From Chloroflexota bacterium (GTDB lineage: Bacteria; Chloroflexota; Dormibacteria; Aeolococcales; Aeolococcaceae): a DNA stretch of 17,780 nt. The stretch spans positions 1 through 17,780 of the forward strand of contig VBHE01000167.1 of assembly GCA_005889515.1 (NCBI GenBank). Direction: 5' to 3'. This document shows, in pieces, positions 6,516 through 13,357 of the stretch (positions are counted from its first letter, which is position 1; every line of letters starts with the position of its first letter). The translations under genes and the position numbers were made by a program. Below the pieces are notes generated by a model that worked only from the letters and a program-made list of their open reading frames with translations, ran no database searches and had not been told where the DNA came from.

Positions 6516-6665
6516 GGGCCTCCCTTCCTGACCAGAGAGAGGTGGCCCTGAGGGCCTCGTCCTCTCACCCGCGTCAATCCTATCAGCGAATCGGCGAGTG
6601 TGGACGGAATCCGCGAAAGCTGCCGGTCGTGGTCCCGGAGGCGTTTGTGGCGACTGCGCGGGGCC
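6516..6665 (-). promoter_or_regulatory. Upstream region of the paralogue operon with candidate -10 and leader hairpin
   Basis: On the minus strand a TAGGAT hexamer (6582-6577) is a plausible -10 element. The best -35 at suitable spacing (TCCACA) is weak. Downstream, GGCCC and GGGCC arms (6544-6556) form a short hairpin before the strong Shine-Dalgarno of the leader ORF. No ORF of its own is supported in this gap. Confidence 0.3.
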
Positions 6666-7550
6666 TCAGCCGAGGCCGAGCAGCCGCCTCCCATTGTCCA
6701 CCAGAAGCCGCCGCAATACCTCCTCGCCGAGCTCCATCCCCTCGAGCTCGTCGAGGCAGCGCTCGGGGCGGATGAAGGGGTAGTCGCTGCCGAAGAGGAA
6801 GCGGTCGCGGAGCCGCCCGGAGAGCTCGCGGACCACCTCCGCTGGCAGGTGCCGCGGCGCCCACCCCGAGATGTCGATGTGGAGGTTCGACTTGTGGAGC
6901 GCCATCGCGATGAGCTCGAGGTGCCACGGCCAGCCGAAGTGGGCGGCGATCACCTGCAGGGCCGGATGGGCGGCGGCGACGGCGTCGAGGTGGATGGGGC
7001 GCGAGGGGTCGAGGCGCAGCCCCTGTCCGCCGGGCTGGCCCGCCCCGATGCCGCTGGTGCCGGTGTGGAAGAGCGCAATGAGGCCGAGACCCTCGCACGC
7101 GTCCCAGATCGGCCGGTGGCGCTCGTCGTCGGGCGTGAACGCCTGCATCGTCGGATGGAGCTTCACGCCCCGGAGCCCGAGCGCCTTGATCCGCTCCACC
7201 TCGGCGACCGCGGCCTCGCCCTTGTGGGGGTCGACGCTGCCGAAGCCGACGAAGGTGGACGGATGGCGCTCGCAGGCGTCGGCGACCACCTCGTTGGGGA
7301 CCCGGGGACGGCCGGTGGCCGTCTCCGCGTCCCAGGCGAGCAGGACCGCGACGGTGTCGCGGGCGGCGTACTCGGCGGCGAGCTCGTCGATGGTGCGGCG
7401 GACGACGGTGGAGCGGAAGTAGCGCTCCGCCGGCTCGGTGTACCCGGCCATGCTGCCGTCGAGCCATTGCTCGGTGGGCAGGTGGACGTGGAAGTCGATG
7501 GCGCGCACGCCGCCGGATGATGCCGTGCCCCGCGGCCGACGTGCCACCAT
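6666..7550 (-). CDS. Amidohydrolase-2 family metal-dependent hydrolase/decarboxylase
   Basis: This 294-residue TIM-barrel enzyme belongs to the amidohydrolase-2 group, which includes ACMSD- and gamma-resorcylate-decarboxylase-like enzymes. It shows the N-terminal metal motif DFHVH (Asp19, His21, His23), GVKLHP (128-133), LFHTG with His162, an AHFGWPW block with the next His, and GSDYPF with the C-terminal Asp near residue 264. The metal ligands therefore appear complete. GGAGG (complement of 7554-7558) precedes the ATG at 7550; GTG 7547 has better spacing, and GTG 7508, just before the barrel, is also possible. The gene starts 8 bp from the divergent mtnP start. Substrate is unknown. A second member of the superfamily begins at 17328. 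Confidence 0.88.
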   Translation of the reverse strand: MVARRPRGTASSGGVRAIDFHVHLPTEQWLDGSMAGYTEPAERYFRSTVVRRTIDELAAEYAARDTVAVLLAWDAETATGRPRVPNEVVADACERHPSTFVGFGSVDPHKGEAAVAEVERIKALGLRGVKLHPTMQAFTPDDERHRPIWDACEGLGLIALFHTGTSGIGAGQPGGQGLRLDPSRPIHLDAVAAAHPALQVIAAHFGWPWHLELIAMALHKSNLHIDISGWAPRHLPAEVVRELSGRLRDRFLFGSDYPFIRPERCLDELEGMELGEEVLRRLLVDNGRRLLGLG

Positions 7551-7558
7551 CGTCCTCC

Positions 7559-8365
7559 ATGGAGCGGAGGGCTGCGATCGGGGTCGTCGGCGGGTCGGGC
7601 CTCTACCGCTTCCTCGACGACGTGGAGACCGTCGAGGTCGACACCCCCTACGGCGCTCCGAGCGACCGCGTCGCCCTCGCGGAGCTCGCCGGCCACCGGG
7701 TCGCCTTCCTCGCCCGCCACGGCTCCCGCCACACCCTGCCGCCGCACCGCATCAACTACCGCGCCAACCTCTGGGCGCTCGGTGAGCTCGGCGTCGAGCG
7801 GGTGCTCGCCCCCTGCGCGGTGGGCAGCCTGCGCGCCGAGCACGCCCCCGGCGAGGTGGTCGTCTGTGACCAGCTCGTCGACCGCACCGCCGGCCGCGCC
7901 GACACGTACTTCGACGGGCCGGAGGTCGCCCACCTCAGCGCCGCGGACCCCTACTGCGCGGAGCTCCGCCCCCTCGCCGCCGCCGCGGCGCGCGCCGCCG
8001 GGCTCACCGTGCACGAGGGCGGCACCGTGGTGGTGATCAACGGCCCGCGCTTCAGCACCCGGGCGGAATCCGCCCACTACACCGCCGCCGGATGGAACGT
8101 CATCAACATGACCCAGTACCCCGAGGTGGTGCTCGCCCGGGAGCTGGGCATGTGCTACGTCAACCTCTCCCTCGTCACCGACTACGACTGCGGCCTGGAG
8201 GGCTCGCCGCACGTGCGCCCGGTGACCCAGGGGGAGGTTTTCGCCGTCTTCAGCCAGAACACGGAGCGGCTGCGCAGCGCGCTGCGCTCGCTGATCTCCA
8301 CCCTGCCCGCGACCCGCAGCTGCGACTGCGCCGCCGGGCGTCCCCAGCCGCTCGCCCACACCTGA
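7559..8365 (+). CDS. mtnP: S-methyl-5'-thioadenosine phosphorylase MtnP
   Basis: MtnP cleaves 5'-methylthioadenosine with phosphate to adenine and methylthioribose-1-phosphate, the substrate of MtnA. The 268-residue product carries GVVGGSGLY near the N-terminus, RHGSRHTLPPHRINYRAN (about 53-70), CAVGSLR, NGPRFSTRAES (from Asn161), NMTQYPEVVLARE and TDYDC. The two aspartates of TDYDC (208, 210) correspond to Asp220 and Asp222 of human MTAP, which select 6-aminopurines, so adenine specificity is favoured over a general purine nucleoside phosphorylase. A C-terminal Cys255-X-Cys257 is present. The start at 7559 puts GGSGLY at the usual distance from the N-terminus; ATG 7517 would add 14 unlikely residues. 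No Shine-Dalgarno precedes 7559, so it may be leaderless. It heads an operon with the next two genes. Confidence 0.95.
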   Translation: MERRAAIGVVGGSGLYRFLDDVETVEVDTPYGAPSDRVALAELAGHRVAFLARHGSRHTLPPHRINYRANLWALGELGVERVLAPCAVGSLRAEHAPGEVVVCDQLVDRTAGRADTYFDGPEVAHLSAADPYCAELRPLAAAAARAAGLTVHEGGTVVVINGPRFSTRAESAHYTAAGWNVINMTQYPEVVLARELGMCYVNLSLVTDYDCGLEGSPHVRPVTQGEVFAVFSQNTERLRSALRSLISTLPATRSCDCAAGRPQPLAHT

Positions 8366-8392
8366 CCGCCGCCCGCCACGGAGGACCCACCG

Positions 8393-9190
8393 ATGACCGC
8401 CTCGGCCCGCATGGAGCTCGACGACCGCGGGGTGCTCACCGTCACCCTGAGCCGCCCCGAGCAGCGCAACCCGCTCGACGTCGAGGCCTGGCGGGTGCTC
8501 GGCGAGGCCTTCGGCGAGCGCGCCCACACCCCGGGGGTGCGCGCCGTCGTGCTCCGCGGCGAGGGCGACAGCTTCTGCTCCGGCCTCGACCGCAGCCTCC
8601 TCGTCCAGGTGGCGGGTGGCGGCAACGGCCAGGGGGCGGACATCGACGCCTCCCTCCTCCAGGGGACGGTCGACTCCATCGACAGCTGCCCGGTCCCCAC
8701 CCTCGCGGTGATCCAGGGCGCCTGCGTCGGTGGTGGGGTGGCGCTGATGCTCGCCTGCGACCTCCGGGTCGCCGCCGACGACGCCTTCTTCGTGATGATG
8801 GAGATGCGCTATGCGTTCCTCCCCGACCTCGGGCACATCCCCCGGCTGCAGCGCGAGGTGGGGATGGCGCGGGCCAAGGAGATGCTCTTCTTCGCCGACC
8901 GGGTGCCCGCCGCCACCATGGAGCGCTGGGGGGTGGTCAACGAGGTCGTGCCCCGGGCCGGGCTCGACGAGGCGGCCGCGCGCTGGACCGCGCGCTGCGC
9001 GGCGACCCCACCCCTCGCCATCGCCCACCTCAAGCCCCTCATGCTCGCCGACCCCGCCGGCGCCGACGTCACCGAGGGCCAGCGGAGCGCGCTCGAGGCC
9101 AACCTCCGCCTCCTGCTCCACACCCGCGACTTCCGCGAGGGGCTGGCCGCCCAGGCCGAGCGCCGCGCCCCGAACTTCGCTGGCGAGTAG
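8393..9190 (+). CDS. Enoyl-CoA hydratase/isomerase (crotonase-fold) family protein
   Basis: The 265-residue protein has the crotonase fold signatures: RPEQRNPLD (21-29), the first oxyanion-hole loop FCSGLD (61-66), and the second, GACVGGGVALMLACD (109-123). Counting against rat enoyl-CoA hydratase, Glu144 is replaced by Ala117 while Glu164 is kept as Glu137. Against dienoyl-CoA isomerase ECH1, Glu196 and Asp204 are kept (Glu137, Asp145 in FLPDLGH), but Asp176 is Ala117. The protein is therefore more likely an isomerase or a divergent crotonase than a standard hydratase. GGAGG sits 8 bp before the ATG. The gene is 27 bp after mtnP, and its stop shares one base with the glpK start. Substrate is unknown. 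Confidence 0.85.
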   Translation: MTASARMELDDRGVLTVTLSRPEQRNPLDVEAWRVLGEAFGERAHTPGVRAVVLRGEGDSFCSGLDRSLLVQVAGGGNGQGADIDASLLQGTVDSIDSCPVPTLAVIQGACVGGGVALMLACDLRVAADDAFFVMMEMRYAFLPDLGHIPRLQREVGMARAKEMLFFADRVPAATMERWGVVNEVVPRAGLDEAAARWTARCAATPPLAIAHLKPLMLADPAGADVTEGQRSALEANLRLLLHTRDFREGLAAQAERRAPNFAGE

Positions 9191-10680
9191 TGGCCGCGTC
9201 GCCGCTGCTCCTGGCCATCGACCAGGGCACGACCGGGACCACCGCCCTGCTCGTCGGGCTGGACGGCGCCGTCCACCGCCGCGCCTACCGCGAGGTCCCG
9301 GTCTCCTATCCCCATCCCGGCTGGGTCGAGCAGGACGCCGAGAGGCTGTGGGCGTCGGTCCTCGGCGCCTGCGGGGAGCTCCTCGAGGACGGCGTCGAGC
9401 CCGCGACCCTCGGGATCACCAACCAGCGCGAGACCGTGGTCGTCTTCGAGCGCGAGGGGCTGCGGCCGGTCGCCCCCGCGATCGTCTGGCAATGCCGGCG
9501 CAGCGCGCAGATCTGCGAGGCCCACCGTCGCGCCGGGGACGAGCCCGAGCTCAGGGCCCGCACCGGCCTGCTCCTCGATCCGTACTTCACCGCCACCAAG
9601 CTGGAGTGGCTCCTCCGCGAGCGGCCGGAGCTGCGGGTGCGGGCGCAGGCCGGCGAGCTCTGCGCCGCCACCGTCGACGCCTGGCTCGTGGCCCGGCTCA
9701 CCGGCGGCCGCCGGGTCGCGACCGATCCCTCGAACGCGAGCCGCACCCTGCTCTGGGACCTCCGCGCCGGCGCCTTCGACCCCGGCCTCTGCGACCTCTT
9801 CGGGGTGCCGGTCGCGATGCTCCCCGAGGTCTCGGACTCGGCCGGGCGCTTCGGCGAGACCGACCCCGCCGCCTTCCTCGGGCGGCGCCTGTCGATCTGC
9901 GGGATCGCCGGCGACCAGCAGGCGGCGCTCTTCGGCCAGGCGTGCGTCACCCCGGGGATGAGCAAGAACACGTACGGGACCGGCAGCTTCGTGCTCTGCA
10001 ATCTCGGCGAGACCGTGCCCGACCCCGCCCACGGCCTGCTCACCACCGTCGCCTGGCGGATCGGGGGCCGGGACACCCTCGCGCTCGAGGGGAGCATCTT
10101 CGTCACCGGCGCCGGGCTGCAGTGGCTGCGCGACGGGCTCGGGCTCATCGACGCCGCCTCCGAGGCGGGCCCGCTCTTCGACAGCGTTCCCGACGCGAAC
10201 GGCTGCCACTTCGTCCCCGCCCTCGCCGGCCTCGGCGCCCCCTACTGGGACAGCGGGGCACGCGGCGCCCTGCTCGGCCTCACCGCCGGGGTGCGGCGGG
10301 CCCACGTGGTCCGCGCCGTCGTCGAGGCGATGGCGCTGCGCACCCGCGACGTGGTCGAGGCGATGGAGGCGGCCGGGGCGAGCTTCGCCGAGCTCCGCGT
10401 CGACGGCGGCGCCAGCGTGATGGACGGCCTGCTCCAGTTTCAGGCGGACATGCTCGGCATCCCGGTGGCCCGCACCTCGACGGCGGAGACCACCGCCCTC
10501 GGCGCCGCCTGGCTCGCCGCGGTCGGTGCCGGGCTCCTCGACGGCCCCGGGGCGGTCGCCGCGGCCTGGCGTCCCGGGCGGCGGTTCGAGCCCGCCTCGC
10601 CCGGCCGGCGTCCCCGCGAGGCCTACGACGCCTGGCTGGACGCGGTGCGCCGGGTCCACAGCGGCGGCGCCGGGGCCTGA
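9190..10680 (+). CDS. glpK: Glycerol kinase GlpK
   Basis: GlpK phosphorylates glycerol to sn-glycerol-3-phosphate. The 496-residue FGGY kinase has AIDQGTTGTTALL (from residue 9), NQRET (Arg80, Glu81), AIVWQCRR, Tyr132 in DPYFTATK, NASRT, GIAGDQQAALFGQ with catalytic Asp242, GTGSFVL, EGSIFVTGAGLQWLRDGL, GLGAPYW and VDGGASV. The glycerol contacts of the E. coli enzyme (Arg83, Glu84, Tyr135, Asp245) are all matched, which separates it from xylulokinases. The E. coli GGKGGTR loop that binds fructose-1,6-bisphosphate is missing (GRRLSI instead). The start is GTG 9190, overlapping the preceding TAG by one base, with no clear Shine-Dalgarno, so translation may be coupled. It ends the operon just before a strong terminator. 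Confidence 0.95.
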   Translation: MAASPLLLAIDQGTTGTTALLVGLDGAVHRRAYREVPVSYPHPGWVEQDAERLWASVLGACGELLEDGVEPATLGITNQRETVVVFEREGLRPVAPAIVWQCRRSAQICEAHRRAGDEPELRARTGLLLDPYFTATKLEWLLRERPELRVRAQAGELCAATVDAWLVARLTGGRRVATDPSNASRTLLWDLRAGAFDPGLCDLFGVPVAMLPEVSDSAGRFGETDPAAFLGRRLSICGIAGDQQAALFGQACVTPGMSKNTYGTGSFVLCNLGETVPDPAHGLLTTVAWRIGGRDTLALEGSIFVTGAGLQWLRDGLGLIDAASEAGPLFDSVPDANGCHFVPALAGLGAPYWDSGARGALLGLTAGVRRAHVVRAVVEAMALRTRDVVEAMEAAGASFAELRVDGGASVMDGLLQFQADMLGIPVARTSTAETTALGAAWLAAVGAGLLDGPGAVAAAWRPGRRFEPASPGRRPREAYDAWLDAVRRVHSGGAGA

Positions 10681-10691
10681 ACTGAAAATGA

Positions 10692-10720
10692 AAAGGCCGG
10701 GGCTTGGGGCCCCGGCCTTT
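10692..10720. terminator. Strong Rho-independent-type terminator after glpK
   Basis: AAAGGCCGGGGC (10692-10703) and GCCCCGGCCTTT (10709-10720) are perfect 12-bp arms around the loop TTGGG. The A run on the left and T run on the right give either strand a short U tract. It begins 11 bp after the glpK stop and closes the mtnP operon. Confidence 0.9.
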
Positions 10721-10898
10721 CCAAGGAAGGGAATGAGCTTCGAGTTCAGGAGCGGTCGTGCCCGCTCGGTGTGCCCACATTACCCTCGAGGTCGCCGATC
10801 TCCTGTTCACTTCCGGTGAGGACTTGTGAAGGTGATGTAACGACCCGCTGACGGCGCTGTGCGATGGGTCGGAACGGTATCCTCGGCGCCGCCAAGCC
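10721..10898 (+). promoter_or_regulatory. Intergenic region upstream of the glycosylation operon
   Basis: The gap holds a second small hairpin (GAGCGG 10750-10755 with CCGCTC 10762-10767), a GTTCAC...GTGA imperfect dyad near 10805-10820, and a TATCCT hexamer at 10878-10883 about 15 bp before the ATG at 10899. If TATCCT is a -10 element, the transcript would be nearly leaderless, which would fit the lack of a Shine-Dalgarno. No good -35 is visible. Confidence 0.3.
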
Positions 10899-11483
10899 AT
10901 GCAGAAGCGTCGCCACGCCATCCTGTACGACATCGATCGCTGGCGGCGGTACCGCTGGCCGCTGTTCCTCCTCGCCACCGCCTTCCTCTTCGCGACCCTG
11001 CTCGCGCCCGCCCTCAACCACGGCAAGGCGGGTGGGTCGGCGACGGCGCCGCTGAGCTTCGCCGGCGCCGCCCTCTACGGCTTCGCCTTCAACTTCTGGC
11101 TCCGCCAGCGCTTCAGCAGCCTCGCGGTGGAGGGTGACGACCTGGTGGTGCGGCGGACCGGGATGCACCAGCGCATCCCCCTCGTCGAGGTGAAGCGGGC
11201 CCGGGTGGCCCGGATCTCGGCGACGGCGAACAAGCCCGAGCGGCGCAGGATCCTGCCCCGGCCGGCGGCGCGGTGGTTGGAGACCGAGGCGCTCACGCTG
11301 CGGCTCGATACCCCGGCGGACCAGCTCGTCCGGCTGCGCCGCCTGCTCGGCCGCTACTACCTCTTCGAGAGCGACCTGGTCGTCCCGGTGACCGACCCGG
11401 ACGGCCTGCTCCGCGAGATCGAGGAGGCGATGCCGAAGCCCGATCCCGGCCCGGCGCCGGCGCGGCGGAGGCGGCGCCGGTGA
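10899..11483 (+). CDS. Two-helix membrane protein with PH-like domain, first gene of the glycosylation operon
   Basis: This 194-residue protein starts with a basic, aromatic segment, then two hydrophobic helices (about 24-43 and 53-70). A beta-rich cytoplasmic domain beginning SSLAVEGDDLVVRRTG and IPLVEVKRARV follows. The tail is a Pro/Arg-rich stretch. The layout matches small bacterial PH-like (YcxB-type) membrane proteins and the gene at 901, without close identity. I cannot assign a function. Its stop overlaps the PMT start by 4 bases, so it should be made together with the O-mannosyltransferase and might act as a partner. No Shine-Dalgarno precedes the ATG. Confidence 0.72.
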   Translation: MQKRRHAILYDIDRWRRYRWPLFLLATAFLFATLLAPALNHGKAGGSATAPLSFAGAALYGFAFNFWLRQRFSSLAVEGDDLVVRRTGMHQRIPLVEVKRARVARISATANKPERRRILPRPAARWLETEALTLRLDTPADQLVRLRRLLGRYYLFESDLVVPVTDPDGLLREIEEAMPKPDPGPAPARRRRRR

Positions 11484-13357
11484 GGCCGCGGGCCGCGGGC
11501 ACGGTGCCGCGGGCGGGGGCGAGGGCGTTCCTCGACCTCGACCGCGTCGACCTCGTCTGGCTGCTCGTCCTCGTCGCCGGCTCCTTCGTGCTGCGCTTCG
11601 GGAGCCCGATCTTCCCCAACGCCTTCAGCCATCCCCTCACCCAGGCGCCGCTCGCCGCCTGGGGGGTCGGCTACCCCTACAACGGCGACGCGCCGATCCC
11701 CGACGTCCCCGTCGACGGCCACGGGAACATCACCCGCGGCAACCAGCCGTCGCAGACGCACAACGGCTTCGTCTTCGACGAGGTGTACTTCCCGATCGAC
11801 GCGGCCAAGGACCTCCACCAGCCCCCGGTCGACTACTTCGACCCCGAGCCGCCGCTCGCCAAGCTGCTCATGGCCCCCCCGATCGCCTGGCTGGGTTTCG
11901 GCACATGGTCGTGGCGGATCACCTGTACGATCGCCGGCAGCCTGCTCGTCGGCGTCGTCTACCTCATCGCCCGCCGGCTGCGGCGCGAGCGCTTCTTCGC
12001 CGTGGCCGCGGCGACGATGGTCAGCCTCGACGGGCTCGAGTTCGTCGAGTCGCGGACCGGGGTGATCGACATCATCGCCATCTTCTTCGCCATCTGCATC
12101 ACCTACGTGTTCCTGCTCCACTGGCAGGCGCGCACCCGGGCCCAGTGGCGGGCGACGCTCTATGCGCTGGCGACGATCGCCGGCCTCGCCTTCGGCGCCA
12201 AGCTGACCGCGCTCGCCCCGGCGCTGGTTGCGGCGGCGCTCATCCTCGGGCGCTTCCTCGAGCCGGTGGCGCTGCGGCTGGTGCCCGCGCTCCGCGGCGT
12301 CGCCGGCCCCGGCGAGGGCGAGGCCCGGATGTGGCGCGACGCTGCCGGCCGCCGCGCCGTGCTCCACTACGTCGCCGCGATCCTCCTCGCCGGCTCGGTG
12401 TTCGCGGGGTGCTACGCGCGCTACCTCACCATCCCCCACGACACCGTCTACCACTTCGTCTCCTGCGACCCCAAGACCGGGCTGCGCGACGGCCCCAACC
12501 CCAAGGACGACCACCAGGACATCCCCGTGGTCCGCCGCGCCGACGGCTCCTGGGTCACGGTCGCCGGCCTCCCCGTCCCCAGCATCCCGACCGCGATCGG
12601 CAACATCGCCGGCCAGGTGAAGGCGAGCCTCAACTACCACGACATCGAGTGCCGGCCCCACCCCTACGCGTCCCGCTGGTACACGTGGCCGGTGATGGCG
12701 CACCCGGTGCTCTTCTACGCCGACTACACCCATCACACGACCGGCGGGGGCAGCCCGGAGACCGCCTGGATCACCGACCAGGGCAACCCCGCGGTGTGGT
12801 GGCCGGCGATCCCCGCCCTGCTCTTCTGCGTGTGGGTGATGAGCCGCGGGCCGCAGTGGTGGCGGGTGGCCATCGGGGCGGTGATGGTCGCCGGGCTCGG
12901 GCTGATGATCCGCTACTTCAAATCGGCGGAGGGCGGCATCGTCGCCGTCCATCCGAAGATGGCGCCGTTCGCCCTCGGCCTGGCGCTCATGGTCGTCTTC
13001 GGCGTGCTCGCGGTGATCTGCGCGGTGGTGTCACGCCGGCTGGTGCCCGCGCTCTGCGTGCTCGGCTACAGCGCCGCCTGGCTGATGTGGGTGTTGGGCA
13101 ACGAGAAGCGGGTGCTGTTCTTCTACCACATGCTCGGCGCGCTGCCCTTCATGGCGCTCGCCTATGCGTACGCGCTCACCGCGCTGCGGCGGGTCCACGT
13201 CACCGTGGGCAACCGCAGCGTGAGCCTCGCCCCGCTGTCCTACGCCGCGCTCGCCCTGGTTGTGGCCGGTTTCGTCTTCTTCTACCCGATGTGGACAGGG
13301 GCGCCGCTCACCTCCGCCGACCACGAGATGCGCCTGTGGGTGGGTGACTGGCAGTGA
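11480..13357 (+). CDS. Protein O-mannosyltransferase, PMT family (GT39)
   Basis: PMT enzymes move mannose from polyprenyl-phosphate-mannose to Ser/Thr of proteins crossing the membrane. This 625-residue multi-spanning protein has a first helix at about 25-40 and the essential acidic pair in VFDEVYF (Asp100, Glu101). EPPLAKLL (123-130), an RTGVIDIIAIFF helix and the conserved ECRPHPYASRWYTWP block then follow, with several C-terminal helices. Its length is close to the mycobacterial and corynebacterial enzymes. About 55 residues lie between the first helix and the Asp-Glu pair, longer than usual. The start is GTG 11480 in a GTGA overlap with the upstream gene; GGAGG lies about 8 bp upstream. 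The downstream GT2 could supply its lipid-linked donor. The mannose donor is inferred from the family. Confidence 0.9.
   Translation: MRPRAAGTVPRAGARAFLDLDRVDLVWLLVLVAGSFVLRFGSPIFPNAFSHPLTQAPLAAWGVGYPYNGDAPIPDVPVDGHGNITRGNQPSQTHNGFVFDEVYFPIDAAKDLHQPPVDYFDPEPPLAKLLMAPPIAWLGFGTWSWRITCTIAGSLLVGVVYLIARRLRRERFFAVAAATMVSLDGLEFVESRTGVIDIIAIFFAICITYVFLLHWQARTRAQWRATLYALATIAGLAFGAKLTALAPALVAAALILGRFLEPVALRLVPALRGVAGPGEGEARMWRDAAGRRAVLHYVAAILLAGSVFAGCYARYLTIPHDTVYHFVSCDPKTGLRDGPNPKDDHQDIPVVRRADGSWVTVAGLPVPSIPTAIGNIAGQVKASLNYHDIECRPHPYASRWYTWPVMAHPVLFYADYTHHTTGGGSPETAWITDQGNPAVWWPAIPALLFCVWVMSRGPQWWRVAIGAVMVAGLGLMIRYFKSAEGGIVAVHPKMAPFALGLALMVVFGVLAVICAVVSRRLVPALCVLGYSAAWLMWVLGNEKRVLFFYHMLGALPFMALAYAYALTALRRVHVTVGNRSVSLAPLSYAALALVVAGFVFFYPMWTGAPLTSADHEMRLWVGDWQ

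Noticed and set aside
7517..7558. Upstream ATG start for MtnP
   Set aside because: It would add 14 residues before a family-standard N-terminus and overlap the amidohydrolase start, with no Shine-Dalgarno.
8809..10659. Long antisense and alternative frames over the crotonase and glpK genes
   Set aside because: Composition-driven; the true frames carry complete catalytic motifs.
11357..12952. Long minus-strand reading frame of 531 codons opposite the PMT gene
   Set aside because: Rich in Arg, Asp, Gly and Val with no domain; it is the antisense shadow of a strongly supported PMT frame in high-GC DNA.
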